Assembly: GCA_934408585.1 (NCBI GenBank)
Contig: CAKRVA010000002.1
Location: forward strand, 354,034 to 418,033
Direction of reading: 5' to 3'
From: an uncultured Lachnospiraceae bacterium
GTDB taxonomy: Bacteria; Bacillota; Clostridia; Lachnospirales; Lachnospiraceae
Length of the DNA stretch: 64,000 nucleotides
Position 1 is the first letter of the stretch. The number at the start of each line of letters is the position of its first letter. This document shows, piece after piece, positions 34,714-41,792 of the stretch. The position numbers and the translations under genes were made by a program. The notes below the pieces were generated by a model, which was not told the origin of the DNA, did not search any database, and saw only the letters and a list, made by a program, of their open reading frames with translations.

Positions 34714-35141
34714 GAGTTTTGGTTGATACCTGTGTTATCATTGATGCATTACAATCTCGTGATCCATTTGCAGAAGCAGCTCAAAAGCTTTTTATATATT
34801 CTGCAAATAAGCAATTTGAGGGTTATATTACTGCAAAGTCTGTTACAGATATCTATTATCTGACACATCGTTTGACACATAGTGATGTAGAAACACGCAA
34901 GATTTTGAGTAAGCTTTTTATTTTGTTTCATTTGTTGGATACTACTTCTCTAGACTGTCGAAAAGCTATATCTTCTGAAATTGATGATTATGAAGATGCT
35001 ATTATGGTGGAAACAGCAGTTCGCTCACAAATGGATTGTATTGTAACCAGAAATGAAAAAGATTATCTGAAATCTTCTATTAAGATATATGGACCTTCTG
35101 CTTTTTTGAAGTTATTAGAGGAAGAAAACAGAACGGAATAG
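34710..35141 (+). CDS. PIN-domain toxin (VapC-like)
   Basis: A 143-residue PIN-domain ribonuclease, the toxin of the pair. Conserved acidic residues are visible in MRVLVDTCVIIDAL, in DDYEDAIMVETA and in DCIVTRNEKDY. Family members cut RNA, often tRNA or rRNA, when the antitoxin is lost. The start codon overlaps the antitoxin stop (ATGA). The pair lies between paralogues 3 and 4, and may stabilise the duplicated region. Confidence 0.88.
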   Translation: MRVLVDTCVIIDALQSRDPFAEAAQKLFIYSANKQFEGYITAKSVTDIYYLTHRLTHSDVETRKILSKLFILFHLLDTTSLDCRKAISSEIDDYEDAIMVETAVRSQMDCIVTRNEKDYLKSSIKIYGPSAFLKLLEEENRTE

Positions 35142-35220
35142 TAAACCCATATCTTCTTTTTCATCCATAAAATTTCCTTTTTTATTCTGTAAAATTCTGT
35201 TGAAATAAAGGGAATATTTC

Positions 35221-35251
35221 TTGACTTGTCCCTTAAGGTACGATTTATGAT
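35221..35251 (+). promoter_or_regulatory. MerR-type promoter of paralogue 4
   Basis: TTGACT (35221-35226), a 19-base spacer with the palindrome CCTTAAGG, and TATGAT (35246-35251). It is a diverged copy of the promoter at 33261. Confidence 0.75.
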
Positions 35252-35362
35252 ATATATATCAAAAGGCAGGAAAATCTGCAAGGAAAATTGCGATATAAAA
35301 GAGAAAAAATAACGCATTTGCAAACGCCTGATGAAAATTTAAGATAGTAAGGAGAACGAGCG

Positions 35363-36214
35363 ATGAGAACTAGAATGATTGCAAAAACAGGGAAAAAAAT
35401 CATAACAATAATGTTGTCATTAATGATGGTTGCCGGAGTATTTGGCGGGACAAAGCTGGATGTGAAGGCGGCAAGTACAATTCGTTTTGAAGATTTGCAG
35501 GTAGGAACTATTGTTCATACGGGAGATACTATTACAATTTCTGCAGTGTCAAATGGAGGAAACAAATTGTCATTGGCATGTAATAAGCCAGATGGTGGTG
35601 AAACAGATTATCCCTTGGGATATGTGGACAATACAGATGGATCTGCATTGTCGGTTAAAGTTGGATTTGTAACGCATAATGGAAAGACATACACGGCATT
35701 TAAATTACATCATAAAGTAGATGAAACACACTTTGCTTTTTTTGAATTTACTGTCGAGAATGAAACAGATAATGATGTCGCTATAGGTAATACAAGCATG
35801 AAGAACGAGCATGTTTGTAATTTTGAATGGGTAACAACCATAGACCCAACAACAGGAGCGGACGGTTTAGAGGAATACAAGTGTGCCGGATGTGGTGTGG
35901 TAAAAGAATCCCATCCAATTCCAGCAAGCGTGGCAGCAGTAAAGGATTTCTATGGAAATATCAAAGAAGCACCAGAAAATGGCAGCATCACTTATGATTC
36001 CGGAAAGCTTTATACCATCAGTGATTATCTGCTAAAGAAGATGTCTGAAAGAAGTGATGTAACAGTAACTGTCAATTTTGAATATCAAAATGCAAAGTAT
36101 GAATTGACCTTCCCGGCAGGAACAGACTTCACTCCTGTTTTAACGGACGAAGATACTATGTATGGATATTTCGGTGTAGCTGCAAAGCTTGGACTTAATG
36201 TAATAGTAAAGTAA
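35363..36214 (+). CDS. Secreted paralogue 4
   Basis: A 283-residue secreted protein. The signal peptide MRTRMIAKTGKKIITIML...KLDVKAA resembles that of paralogue 3, and so does the ~185-base upstream region. The variable part (about residues 37-150) has no resemblance that I can see to the other three. The common domain starts at HVCNFEWVTTID and ends with FGVAAKLGLNVIVK. It follows the toxin-antitoxin operon and ends in the shared terminator. Confidence 0.78.
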   Translation: MRTRMIAKTGKKIITIMLSLMMVAGVFGGTKLDVKAASTIRFEDLQVGTIVHTGDTITISAVSNGGNKLSLACNKPDGGETDYPLGYVDNTDGSALSVKVGFVTHNGKTYTAFKLHHKVDETHFAFFEFTVENETDNDVAIGNTSMKNEHVCNFEWVTTIDPTTGADGLEEYKCAGCGVVKESHPIPASVAAVKDFYGNIKEAPENGSITYDSGKLYTISDYLLKKMSERSDVTVTVNFEYQNAKYELTFPAGTDFTPVLTDEDTMYGYFGVAAKLGLNVIVK

Positions 36215-36218
36215 TAAT

Positions 36219-36256
36219 AAAAGCTGTGTTTCTGTAAAAACGGAAATGCAGCTTTT
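36219..36256 (+). terminator. Intrinsic terminator after paralogue 4
   Basis: AAAGCTGTGTTTC pairs with GGAAATGCAGCTTTT. It is the third copy of this hairpin and begins 5 bases after the gene. Confidence 0.82.
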
Positions 36257-36286
36257 CTTTTTTTTATGTTTTGAAGAAGAGTATTC

Positions 36287-36314
36287 TTGACAATACTTTT
36301 AGTAAAAATATAAT
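36287..36314 (+). promoter_or_regulatory. SigA-type promoter
   Basis: Consensus TTGACA (36287-36292) and TATAAT (36309-36314) are separated by 16 bases. The promoter drives the internally deleted methyltransferase, which may therefore still be transcribed. Confidence 0.7.
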
Positions 36315-36350
36315 AATGTTAAAGTCCGGGAAACAAAGGAAAATGCGAAG

Positions 36351-36791
36351 ATGTCCCGTAGCAGAGAGGGATTATCTGCAGCAGGAGAATGGCATCAGCT
36401 GAAACAAATGTTTCCGGATCTTCATGGCAAAAGAGTACTTGATTTAGGTTGTGGAATAGAGGAATATGAGTATCCGGAAAATACATGGGATTGTGTCGTT
36501 TCGAATCTGGCATTGCACTATGTGGAAGATATATCCCGGATATTTCAAAAAGTACATAAAACATTAAAGCCGGAAGGAGTGTTTCTTTTTAATATTGAGC
36601 ATCCAACGTTTACAGCAGGAGTTGAACAGGATTGGATTTATGCAGAAGATGGGACTCCAAAATATTGGCCGGTAGATAATTACCTTATACCGGGAGAACG
36701 AAACACCCACTTTCTGGGATGTGATGTAAAGAAGTATCACCATACGCTTACACAGATTATGATGGGACTATTGGTAAAAGCATCCATATAA
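36351..36791 (+). pseudogene. SAM-dependent methyltransferase with two internal deletions
   Basis: A 146-residue reading frame that matches the start, middle and very end of the ~240-residue class I methyltransferases of this group. GKRVLDLGCG (motif I) is joined directly to IEEYEYPENTWD. The segment between them, which contacts the SAM ribose and adenine, is missing. A second junction joins THTLTQIMMGL-like sequence directly to the terminal LVKASI, dropping the last helices. Both deletions keep the frame. The product is most unlikely to bind SAM normally, though the promoter looks intact. Alternatively it is a genuine short protein of new function. Confidence 0.65.
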
Positions 36792-36794
36792 AAG

Positions 36795-36861
36795 TTCACA
36801 TCAAAAAATGTTCATTTCACAACATATATCTACCGTGGCATCTAAGGAACTCCGATAAAAT
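36795..36861 (+). promoter_or_regulatory. LytTR-type direct repeats and promoter
   Basis: TTCACATCA at 36795 and TTCACAACA at 36816 are 21 bases apart, and TCCGATA follows 35 bases after the start of the second repeat, with TAAAAT at 36856. The same arrangement with identical distances stands at 39019-39083. It is the probable self-activation site of the following regulator. Confidence 0.65.
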
Positions 36862-36894
36862 AATATAAAAACGAAAAGTAAAGGAAGTGAAAGG

Positions 36895-37641
36895 GTGAAT
36901 GATTTTTCAAATCGTCCACTGTATATAGCAATATGCGATGATGAAAAGGAAATCCGGAAAATGCTCAAGGAAAAAATCATGCAGATTTATCCAAAAGCGA
37001 TTCTATGGTCCTATTCCACAGGTGAAGAACTGCTTTCCGAAGATGGTGAGTGGAATATTCTGTTGCTTGATATAAACATGGCAGGAAAAAATGGAATGGA
37101 AGTGGCAAGAGAGTTACGGAAAAAGCATAAAGATACAATACTGATATTTGTGACAGCGTTGGAAGAATATGTATTTGAAGCATTTGATGTTGGGGCTTTT
37201 CATTATCTGGTAAAACCATTTGAGGATGATAAATTTAAGGAAGTGCTGCAAAAAGCAGTAGAACAGTATTATAACAATAGCGAGTATTATCCGGAAGAAT
37301 CGAAAAAGCAGTATATTATGGTATATGCCAAAGGGGTTCATACAAAAATTGCTTTGGATGATATTGTGTATGCGGAAGTTTTTAATCGAAAAATAATGAT
37401 ACATACCCAAAATGAGGAAATTGAGTATTATGGAAGACTGTCAGAACTGGAAAAACAGTTAGGGGAAGATTTTTTCCGTCCACACAGGGGATATCTGATT
37501 CATTTTAAATATGTGGAAAAGTATGACGCTTCTACGATTTATATGGGGAAAGGTCAGGCACTTATGGCAAAGCAGAATTATCCTGAGTTTGTAAGAAGGT
37601 ACTTGAAATATAACAAAAGGAAAGGAAGTGTTTTGCTATAG
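36895..37641 (+). CDS. LytTR-family response regulator
   Basis: A 248-residue response regulator. The receiver domain has CDDEKEIRK, the phospho-acceptor in ILLLDINMAG and YLVKPFEDD. The LytTR domain includes RKIMIHTQNEE and FFRPHRGYLIHFKYV. The start is GTG 36895 after AAAGGAAG. It overlaps the kinase gene start by a base, so the pair is co-translated. The direct repeats upstream suggest that it controls itself, and the same site in front of the FlxA-like gene suggests that gene is its target. Confidence 0.9.
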   Translation: MNDFSNRPLYIAICDDEKEIRKMLKEKIMQIYPKAILWSYSTGEELLSEDGEWNILLLDINMAGKNGMEVARELRKKHKDTILIFVTALEEYVFEAFDVGAFHYLVKPFEDDKFKEVLQKAVEQYYNNSEYYPEESKKQYIMVYAKGVHTKIALDDIVYAEVFNRKIMIHTQNEEIEYYGRLSELEKQLGEDFFRPHRGYLIHFKYVEKYDASTIYMGKGQALMAKQNYPEFVRRYLKYNKRKGSVLL

Positions 37642-39017
37642 TGGAAAATATGGAAAATTATTGGAGTTTGATGAACTATGTGGTAAGCATAGCAGGTATG
37701 GGAGTCACCGGTTTTCTTTTTTGCCGTCTTGTGACTCCTTTTTTACATAATCACAAGCTGGGAGGAATTGTGGGAATAAGTTATTTTGCAGTCATGCTTG
37801 TGCTATATTTTATTCCGTGGGAAATAGACAGTATGTTTGCATATGCAGTGGGTATTATGATATCAATCGCAGTTATGTGCTTTCTTGAACGAAGAAATGC
37901 AGAGCAGAAAATCTTTCTGGGCGAAGTCATGTATTTGCTTAATTGGATATCAAACAGTATTGCGGGAATTCCAAGAGTTATGGCATTTCATTATATAAAT
38001 GCTTTGCCGTTTGCTTCGCGAAATCCGATGCGGCAGCTTGGCTGCTATATAATAGCGGAAGTCTGTTATCTTGTGTTGGACTTTTTGCTTATGGCATTTT
38101 TTATCTATTTTATAGACAAAATATATGTTTGCAAAAGTGAAAACATTAGCCGAAAGGAATTGGGGCTTATCATGGCAGCACCCGGCTCTCTTGTGTTGGG
38201 TTATGCAATGCTTCATGTTGTTTCAAATATTTATCTGGCAGATACCGGGAAATATATTCAGGATGTACATCCGGAATATGAGTGGATTCGGACGCTGTAT
38301 CAAATGGTTTCTTACCTTGCAATTATTGCGGTGATTGCTTTTTACCAAAGCATTAAAGAGAGTCATTTGAAAGAAAAGGAAAATGTAGTATTGTCCGGAC
38401 AGATTGAAAATATGAAAAGACATATTCATGAAATAGAGCTGTTATATCGTGACATTCGTGGTTTAAAGCATGATATGGGAAACCATATTACGGTGTTGGA
38501 ACATCTTGTTGCAAAAAAGGAACAACAGGAAGCCGTCAGATATTTATCAGAATTAAAAGAACAGCTGCAGAAAGCGGATACCGAAATAAAAAGCGGTAAT
38601 CCGGTAACGGATGTGATATTGACCGAAAAGAAAAGAGAAGCCGGAGAAAAGGGAATTGATTTTCTATGCGACTTTCATTATCCTCAGGAAACAAAAATCA
38701 ATGCATTTGATGTGAGTATCATTCTGAATAATGCTGTTTCAAATGCAATAGAAGCAACACAGAACTGTGACAAACCTTATATATATATCAAATCCTATCG
38801 AGAGAAAAACGCGTATATGATAGAAATTACCAATCGTTTTTGTGGACGTCTTGTGTGGAATAAAGAAAACGGACTGCCGGAAAGCATCAAAAAAGAATCA
38901 GAGCACGGTTTTGGACTTATAAATATCCGCAAGGTAGCGCAGAAGTATTTTGGGGATATGGATATGGAACAAACCGGTGATGAAGTTCGGTTAAGTATTA
39001 TGCTTATGACAGAGTAA
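37641..39017 (+). CDS. GHKL sensor histidine kinase (AgrC-like)
   Basis: A 458-residue membrane kinase with six or seven N-terminal helices (about residues 10-235), a linker coiled coil, the H-box DIRGLKHDMGNH, N-box VSIILNNAVSNAIEA and G-box HGFGLINIRK. This is the type that senses peptides or small molecules. The start is GTG 37641 at the end of the regulator gene; ATG 37650 is an alternative. No signal-peptide precursor gene of Agr type is present beside it. Confidence 0.88.
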   Translation: MENMENYWSLMNYVVSIAGMGVTGFLFCRLVTPFLHNHKLGGIVGISYFAVMLVLYFIPWEIDSMFAYAVGIMISIAVMCFLERRNAEQKIFLGEVMYLLNWISNSIAGIPRVMAFHYINALPFASRNPMRQLGCYIIAEVCYLVLDFLLMAFFIYFIDKIYVCKSENISRKELGLIMAAPGSLVLGYAMLHVVSNIYLADTGKYIQDVHPEYEWIRTLYQMVSYLAIIAVIAFYQSIKESHLKEKENVVLSGQIENMKRHIHEIELLYRDIRGLKHDMGNHITVLEHLVAKKEQQEAVRYLSELKEQLQKADTEIKSGNPVTDVILTEKKREAGEKGIDFLCDFHYPQETKINAFDVSIILNNAVSNAIEATQNCDKPYIYIKSYREKNAYMIEITNRFCGRLVWNKENGLPESIKKESEHGFGLINIRKVAQKYFGDMDMEQTGDEVRLSIMLMTE

Positions 39018-39018
39018 T

Positions 39019-39083
39019 TTCACAACAGAAATAAGGCAGTTCACAACAGAGTCGTTTATAGGTAGAAAGAGGTTTCCGATATT
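39019..39083 (+). promoter_or_regulatory. LytTR-type direct repeats and promoter of the FlxA-like gene
   Basis: TTCACAACA at 39019 and again at 39040 (21 bases apart), with TCCGATA-like sequence at 39075, 35 bases after the second repeat. The repeat-to-start distance (about 67 bases) is close to that in front of the LytTR gene (about 70). Confidence 0.65.
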
Positions 39084-39116
39084 GCTTATAGAAGATCATA
39101 AAAGGGAGGGTAAGCA

Positions 39117-39728
39117 ATGACAATTAGTGGAATCAATGGTGGAAACCTACAGGCAGGACAAAGTGGATCAGCACAGGCGATGGATTCTTACAGCCGGAAT
39201 ATTCAGAAGCAGATTATGAATGCACAGAAGCAGTTACAGGAGCTTTCTTCTAATGAAAAAATGTCATCGGAAGAAAAGATGAAGAAGCGTCAGGAGTTAC
39301 AGCAGCAGATAAATGACTTGAATATGCAGTTAAAACAGCATCAAATGGAGCAACGTAGGGAAAAACAGCAGGAAAAACAGCAGAAAACGGGAAGTATGGA
39401 GGCAATGATTTCGGCAGATTCATCGATGAAGCAGTCAAAAGTGCAGGGTAGTGTAGCCACAAGGATGAAAGACAGAGCGGGTGTTCTGGAATCAGAAATC
39501 AAGCTGGATAGTATTGGGGGACAAGGTGCGTCAAAAAAGAAGGAAGAACTTGCTGATGTAGAGCAGAAGGCTATGCAGGCAACAGCTTCACAAATGAGCA
39601 CTCTGGCAGATGCAAATCGGACATTAAAAGAAGCTGCCACGGCGGACAAAAAAGAAGAAAGAGCAGAAGAGGACGAGAAAACAGAAAGTAAGTCACAAGA
39701 CAAAACACATGTTGATATTCGTTTGTAA
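39117..39728 (+). CDS. FlxA-like coiled-coil protein
   Basis: A 203-residue, highly charged, glutamine-rich protein. The start is typical of FlxA-like proteins of Lachnospiraceae (MTISGINGG..., DSYSRNIQKQIMNAQKQLQEL). A long coiled coil covers about residues 25-90, and a second helical region about 100-185. It has no signal peptide. The function of the family is unknown. Its promoter carries the same 21-base repeat pair as the preceding LytTR regulator, 67 bases before the start, which makes it the best candidate target of that two-component system. The ribosome site is GGGAGGG. Confidence 0.72.
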   Translation: MTISGINGGNLQAGQSGSAQAMDSYSRNIQKQIMNAQKQLQELSSNEKMSSEEKMKKRQELQQQINDLNMQLKQHQMEQRREKQQEKQQKTGSMEAMISADSSMKQSKVQGSVATRMKDRAGVLESEIKLDSIGGQGASKKKEELADVEQKAMQATASQMSTLADANRTLKEAATADKKEERAEEDEKTESKSQDKTHVDIRL

Positions 39729-39738
39729 GAAAAACGAG

Positions 39739-39787
39739 TTGTAATATCCAAAATCCGGTGGTATATTGAGGTTAGGAGCAACTAACA
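39739..39787 (+). promoter_or_regulatory. Promoter with GTTAG-N6-CTAAC palindrome (site A)
   Basis: TTGTAA (39739-39744), a 17-base spacer and TATATT (39762-39767), followed after 2 bases by the palindrome GGTTAG-GAGCAA-CTAACA (39770-39787). The palindrome covers the likely start of transcription. It drives the ATC-hydrolase-like gene at 39813. Confidence 0.65.
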
Positions 39788-39812
39788 ACGATATACGAAG
39801 GGGGTATGGGCA

Positions 39813-40457
39813 ATGATGGAATACACCAATAAGTATTGGAATATGATAATTCCTCTGATGAAAAAGAGCCTTAAAAAACGGTATGGCAAAACATATACAA
39901 AGGAACTTCTTCGAAAATCGGATGAGGTGTATCGTGATTTGCTAAATCGTGCAGATGATATTGGTAAAGATAACCCAATGGCATCTAATGCATACGAGGC
40001 ATTACTTTTCTTTGCTGTCTGGAAAGCGTCGGCAGGAAAAATTACGGTTGATGATTTGAGAGCAATTGCCGATGATGTTTTATCCACACCATTATTAAAG
40101 GTAATGGGGATTATGATTAATGCAAATAAACCATCCGGAATCAAACGGATTGGCGATATGATGAAAAGGGATGCCAAATGGATGGAGGAGCATCCTCAAT
40201 ACAAAGAGATTTCCTGGGATTTTAATTTTGACGAAAATAAGCATCAGGATGGATTTTATTATCATTTTACGCAGTGTCCGATTAATACATTTGCACGAAG
40301 AGAAGGTTTTTTGGAGGTATTACCGGTAATGTGTGATATTGATCATAAAACAGCAGCACTTATGCATGCAAAGTTACATAGAGAACAGACTCTGGCAACC
40401 GGAGGAAGCGTATGTGATTATTGGTTTGTAGGTGATAAGGTTAAAAATCCAAAATAG
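39813..40457 (+). CDS. ATC-hydrolase-like protein 1 (PF14196 type)
   Basis: A 214-residue soluble protein resembling L-2-amino-thiazoline-4-carboxylate hydrolase, an enzyme that opens a thiazoline ring on the way to cysteine. The characteristic C-terminal region is FTQCPINTFARREGFLEVLP, then CDIDHKTAALMHAKL and SVCDYWF, with three cysteines in fixed positions. The N-terminal half is helical. It starts an operon with two membrane-protein genes under site A. Two more members of the family lie at 50398 and 51025. Whether any acts on thiazolines here is unproven. Confidence 0.72.
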   Translation: MMEYTNKYWNMIIPLMKKSLKKRYGKTYTKELLRKSDEVYRDLLNRADDIGKDNPMASNAYEALLFFAVWKASAGKITVDDLRAIADDVLSTPLLKVMGIMINANKPSGIKRIGDMMKRDAKWMEEHPQYKEISWDFNFDENKHQDGFYYHFTQCPINTFARREGFLEVLPVMCDIDHKTAALMHAKLHREQTLATGGSVCDYWFVGDKVKNPK

Positions 40458-40482
40458 ATAATGAAATCAGGAGGAAAAACGT

Positions 40483-41115
40483 ATGAGTTTAAATGTTTTA
40501 AAACTAATGCTTGTGATGGGAATGATAGGCCATGCCATTAATATGTACTGTGACCGGATTTTGAGTATATTTCCAAATGGTACAATCAGTTTTCAAAATA
40601 TAAAAGATATTGGAAAAGGCGATATGGCAGCAAAAATAATGGATGGAGTATCGGAAAAGGTTCCGATGCGTTCTGCGGTATGGGGAGCTTTTGCGTTGGT
40701 TCTTCAATTTTTTGGATATTCGGCACTTGCCATTTACACGTATGAAAAGGCACATGTTTATGGCATCATCATGCTGTTGTCCGTTATATTTTTCTGCATT
40801 GTAGGTGCGGCATACCATGTGAAATGTGCATTTTCAGAGTATATCTTTTTGAAGATGGGAAGAGATGAAAAAGCAAAAGAAATGATGCTTGCGCTTTTTA
40901 ACGAGGCACCCATTCTAAGACTATGTATGGTGGCATTATTTGTATTTATTGTTACACTTATCATTGCCATTGTTACAGGAGTGATTGGATTCCCAATGTG
41001 GGCTGTTGTATTCACCATAGTTCCGATATTTATCATCATGCTTCCATTTAAGATTATTGGAACATTGCATATTGCAGCAATTGCATCCATGCTGGTATGG
41101 ATGATCTTAATATAA
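40483..41115 (+). CDS. Polytopic membrane protein, DUF6796-like (copy 1)
   Basis: A 210-residue integral membrane protein with six or so helices, of unknown function. The start LKLMLVMGMIGHAINMYCD and the motif FPNGTISFQNIKDIG correspond to MLLMMGMIGHILCGVSD and YTPNGKVNLADFKDY in the protein at 55684, so these two are paralogues. The end is rich in isoleucine and valine (VPIFIIMLPFKIIGTLHI). It follows the ATC-hydrolase-like gene by 25 bases in one operon. The name DUF6796 is from memory and is uncertain. Confidence 0.6.
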   Translation: MSLNVLKLMLVMGMIGHAINMYCDRILSIFPNGTISFQNIKDIGKGDMAAKIMDGVSEKVPMRSAVWGAFALVLQFFGYSALAIYTYEKAHVYGIIMLLSVIFFCIVGAAYHVKCAFSEYIFLKMGRDEKAKEMMLALFNEAPILRLCMVALFVFIVTLIIAIVTGVIGFPMWAVVFTIVPIFIIMLPFKIIGTLHIAAIASMLVWMILI

Positions 41116-41144
41116 AATTTTAACGGTTGAGGAGAGTGTAAAAT

Positions 41145-41642
41145 ATGAATATAATGGTAATTGTACTGTCCGCAGTTATATTTTGTGCGTTATTTACAGT
41201 AATAGTATTTTCTACAACGGGCAAAAATGTAACAACACAAATTCATAATTATCCACCGGAAATCCAGGAGGAGTATTTCAAAACACATGAAAGAATACCT
41301 ACAGAGCCGTTAAGCTTAAAGGTAATTGCTACAAAATCAATTGGTATTCTTGTGTTTGTGGCGATTCTTCTCGGACTTTCCATTTTTGCCGGCGCGAGAA
41401 TCTTTTTACAGGGCTTTGGCTTTGCATTTGGACTGATGGTAGTTGTTGGTGCGTACGATACCTTTTTCCTAGATTGGGTATTGTTTGCAAACATGAAGAG
41501 ATTTCGTGTTGAGGGAACTGAGCATATGGATAAGGAATATCATCAGAAGTGGTTCCATGTAAAGGGAATGTTGTTCCCCGGCATTTTGATAGGACTTGTG
41601 GTAGCAGTATTGGTTGGAGCAATTCTTGCTTTCATCTTTTAG
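41145..41642 (+). CDS. Small membrane protein, unknown function
   Basis: A 165-residue protein with four predicted membrane segments: about residues 3-24, 67-87, 92-113 and 144-163. Between the first two is a short external or internal loop with NYPPEIQEEYFK. I do not recognise the family. It is the third gene of the operon that begins with ATC-hydrolase-like protein 1 (29-base gap) and has a GAGGAGAG ribosome site. It may function with the DUF6796-like membrane protein next to it. Confidence 0.6.
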   Translation: MNIMVIVLSAVIFCALFTVIVFSTTGKNVTTQIHNYPPEIQEEYFKTHERIPTEPLSLKVIATKSIGILVFVAILLGLSIFAGARIFLQGFGFAFGLMVVVGAYDTFFLDWVLFANMKRFRVEGTEHMDKEYHQKWFHVKGMLFPGILIGLVVAVLVGAILAFIF

Positions 41643-41667
41643 CTATAAATAAGGAGATAAGAGATAA

Positions 41668-41706
41668 ATGATTCTTTGTATTGCAAATACTCCATGCAGA
41701 GTTTGA
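41668..41706 (+). CDS. Candidate 12-residue leader peptide upstream of the MFS gene
   Basis: A tiny frame, MILCIANTPCRV and stop, with AAGGAGAT 9 bases before its ATG. Its stop codon lies within the left arm (41696-41709) of a 14-base stem, all pairs counting G-U, whose right arm is 41741-41754. Competing GAGGA copies at 41719 and 41727 could pair instead with TCCTC at 41741. The layout is that of translation-coupled attenuators in front of drug-resistance genes; chance cannot be excluded. Confidence 0.4.
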   Translation: MILCIANTPCRV

Positions 41707-41792
41707 GGAGACTGTATGGAGGAATAGAGGAAACCTATTATCCTCAGGCTTTGCTTCTGAAAGAAAAGAAATAAATAAAAAGGAGCAAAGAA

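Noticed and set aside
30430..36214. Repeated DNA blocks that might be a CRISPR array or a mobile element
   Set aside because: The repeats are long, in-frame parts of four genes plus their promoters and terminators. There are no short regularly spaced repeats, cas genes or transposase.
39341..39781. Long antisense reading frame opposite the FlxA-like gene
   Set aside because: Serine/phenylalanine-rich low-complexity translation, no ribosome site, and the opposite strand holds a recognisable gene.
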